The notes below the pieces were generated by a model. It worked only from the letters and a program-made list of their open reading frames with translations, was not told where the DNA came from and did not search any database. The position numbers were made by a program, and so were the translations under genes. From Anaerolineales bacterium (lineage in GTDB: Bacteria > Chloroflexota > Anaerolineae > B4-G1 > DUEL01), in NCBI GenBank assembly GCA_015662065.1, contig DQUX01000094.1, positions 1-5,825 of the forward strand: a DNA stretch of 5,825 nt, read 5' to 3'. This document shows, one piece after another, positions 5,248 through 5,825 of this stretch (position 1 is its first letter; the number at the start of each line of letters is the position of its first letter).

Positions 5248-5825
5248 ATCCCCTCAGGGCCGGCGATGGCGAGGGTGTAGGCGTCGGGGTCGAGCCAGGT
5301 CTGCGCCGCCGCCAGCACGCGCTCCGGGGTGATCTCCTGGATCAGATCGCTGTACCGCTGCAGGTAGTCCAGGCCCAGGTCGTACAGCTCCATCTCCAGG
5401 ATTGCCCGGGCCACGCCCTCGTTGGTCTCCAGTCGCAGGGGGAGGCTGCCCACCAGGAAGGCCTGGCTGTCGGCCAGTTCCTTCGGCTCCACCGGCTCCT
5501 GGCAGATGCGCCGGATCTCGGCGCGGATGCTCTCGATGGCTTGCTCCACGTTGGCCGGGTTGACGCCGGCGATGGCCATCCAGGGGCCTGGCCCCGGCCC
5601 TCCCTCGATCCGGCTGTAGGAGTAATAGGCCAGCCCCTGCTCGTCGCGCACCTTGTCCCCCAACCGACCCATCATCCCGAAGACCCCCAGGATGGTGTTG
5701 CAGAGCGCCGCATCCAGGAAGGCCGGGTCGGTGCGGGGGGGGCCGGGATAGCCCAGCACCAGGTCGGTCTGGGTCTTGCCGGGGATGGGGATGAACCTCC
5801 GGCGGGGTCCTTGGGGACGGGGGGC
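5244..5825 (-). CDS. M16-family (insulinase-like) peptidase, C-terminal part; gene runs off the window
   Basis: The frame is open from the window edge (5825) to the TGA at 5246-5244, giving 193 residues of the C-terminal portion. The text matches the C-terminal M16 domain: KTQTDLVLGYPGPPRTDP near the start, then NTILGVFGMMGRLGDKVRDE and QGLAYYSYSRIEGGPGPGPW, the usual substrate-cleft region. A helical end with AGVNPANVEQAIESI and an AAQTWLDPDAYTLAIAGP closing strand follows. The zinc-binding HxxEH motif of this family lies in the N-terminal domain, outside the window, so an active peptidase cannot be told from an inactive partner subunit. A GTG at 5759 could be taken as a start, but the conserved residues upstream of it (FIPIPGKTQTDL) show the gene continues. 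Members act as zinc metallopeptidases on peptides or processing substrates. The style resembles Chloroflexota homologues, from memory only. Confidence 0.9.
   Translation of the reverse strand, partial: APRPQGPRRRFIPIPGKTQTDLVLGYPGPPRTDPAFLDAALCNTILGVFGMMGRLGDKVRDEQGLAYYSYSRIEGGPGPGPWMAIAGVNPANVEQAIESIRAEIRRICQEPVEPKELADSQAFLVGSLPLRLETNEGVARAILEMELYDLGLDYLQRYSDLIQEITPERVLAAAQTWLDPDAYTLAIAGPEGI

Overview
The window is a GC-rich bacterial chromosome segment. Every gene I can support lies on the minus strand, so transcription runs from high to low coordinates. Protein style points to Chloroflexota, perhaps an Anaerolineae-like or thermophilic member. The main clues are the M16 peptidase C-terminal domain (wording such as LVLGYPGPPRTDP and FGMMGRLGDKVRDEQGLAYY) and the NarL-type kinase/regulator pair. 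This assignment rests on remembered family style, not on a search.

Layout from the right edge: (i) 5825-5244 is the 3' end of an M16 (insulinase-like) zinc peptidase gene, cut by the window edge. (ii) 5243-5164 is an 80-bp gap almost completely filled by a small repeat element: five 8-bp tandem units inside a perfect 9-bp inverted repeat. A promoter-like sequence overlaps its right end. (iii) 5163-4792 is acpS, holo-[acyl-carrier-protein] synthase. (iv) 4791-4431 is a 361-bp non-coding region. It holds a weak hairpin after acpS, an 11-bp direct repeat, two abutting perfect stem-loops, and a near-consensus sigma-70 promoter (TTGCCA, 17 bp, TATAAT) followed by a 5'-leader hairpin. (v) 4430-155 is a compact three-gene operon: a membrane-bound NarL-family sensor histidine kinase, a LuxR/NarL-type response regulator, and a PcrA/UvrD DNA helicase. 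Both junctions are ATGA start/stop overlaps, so the three proteins are probably translated in a coupled way from the promoter at about 4500. (vi) 154-1 is non-coding and holds two further stem-loops of the same family as those at 4564-4611.

The best-understood unit is the three-gene operon. A multi-pass kinase would sense a membrane or intracellular signal and phosphorylate the regulator at Asp55. The regulator would then bind DNA through its C-terminal helix-turn-helix. The helicase, normally a repair and transcription-conflict enzyme, is co-expressed with them, which is an unusual partnership.

The most unusual non-coding signal is a family of four stem-loops sharing the core GGTCTGTGAYC with a TGT loop. 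Their outer stems differ but stay self-complementary, and one pair lies on each side of the operon. I see no tRNA, rRNA, CRISPR array, transposase or phage gene.
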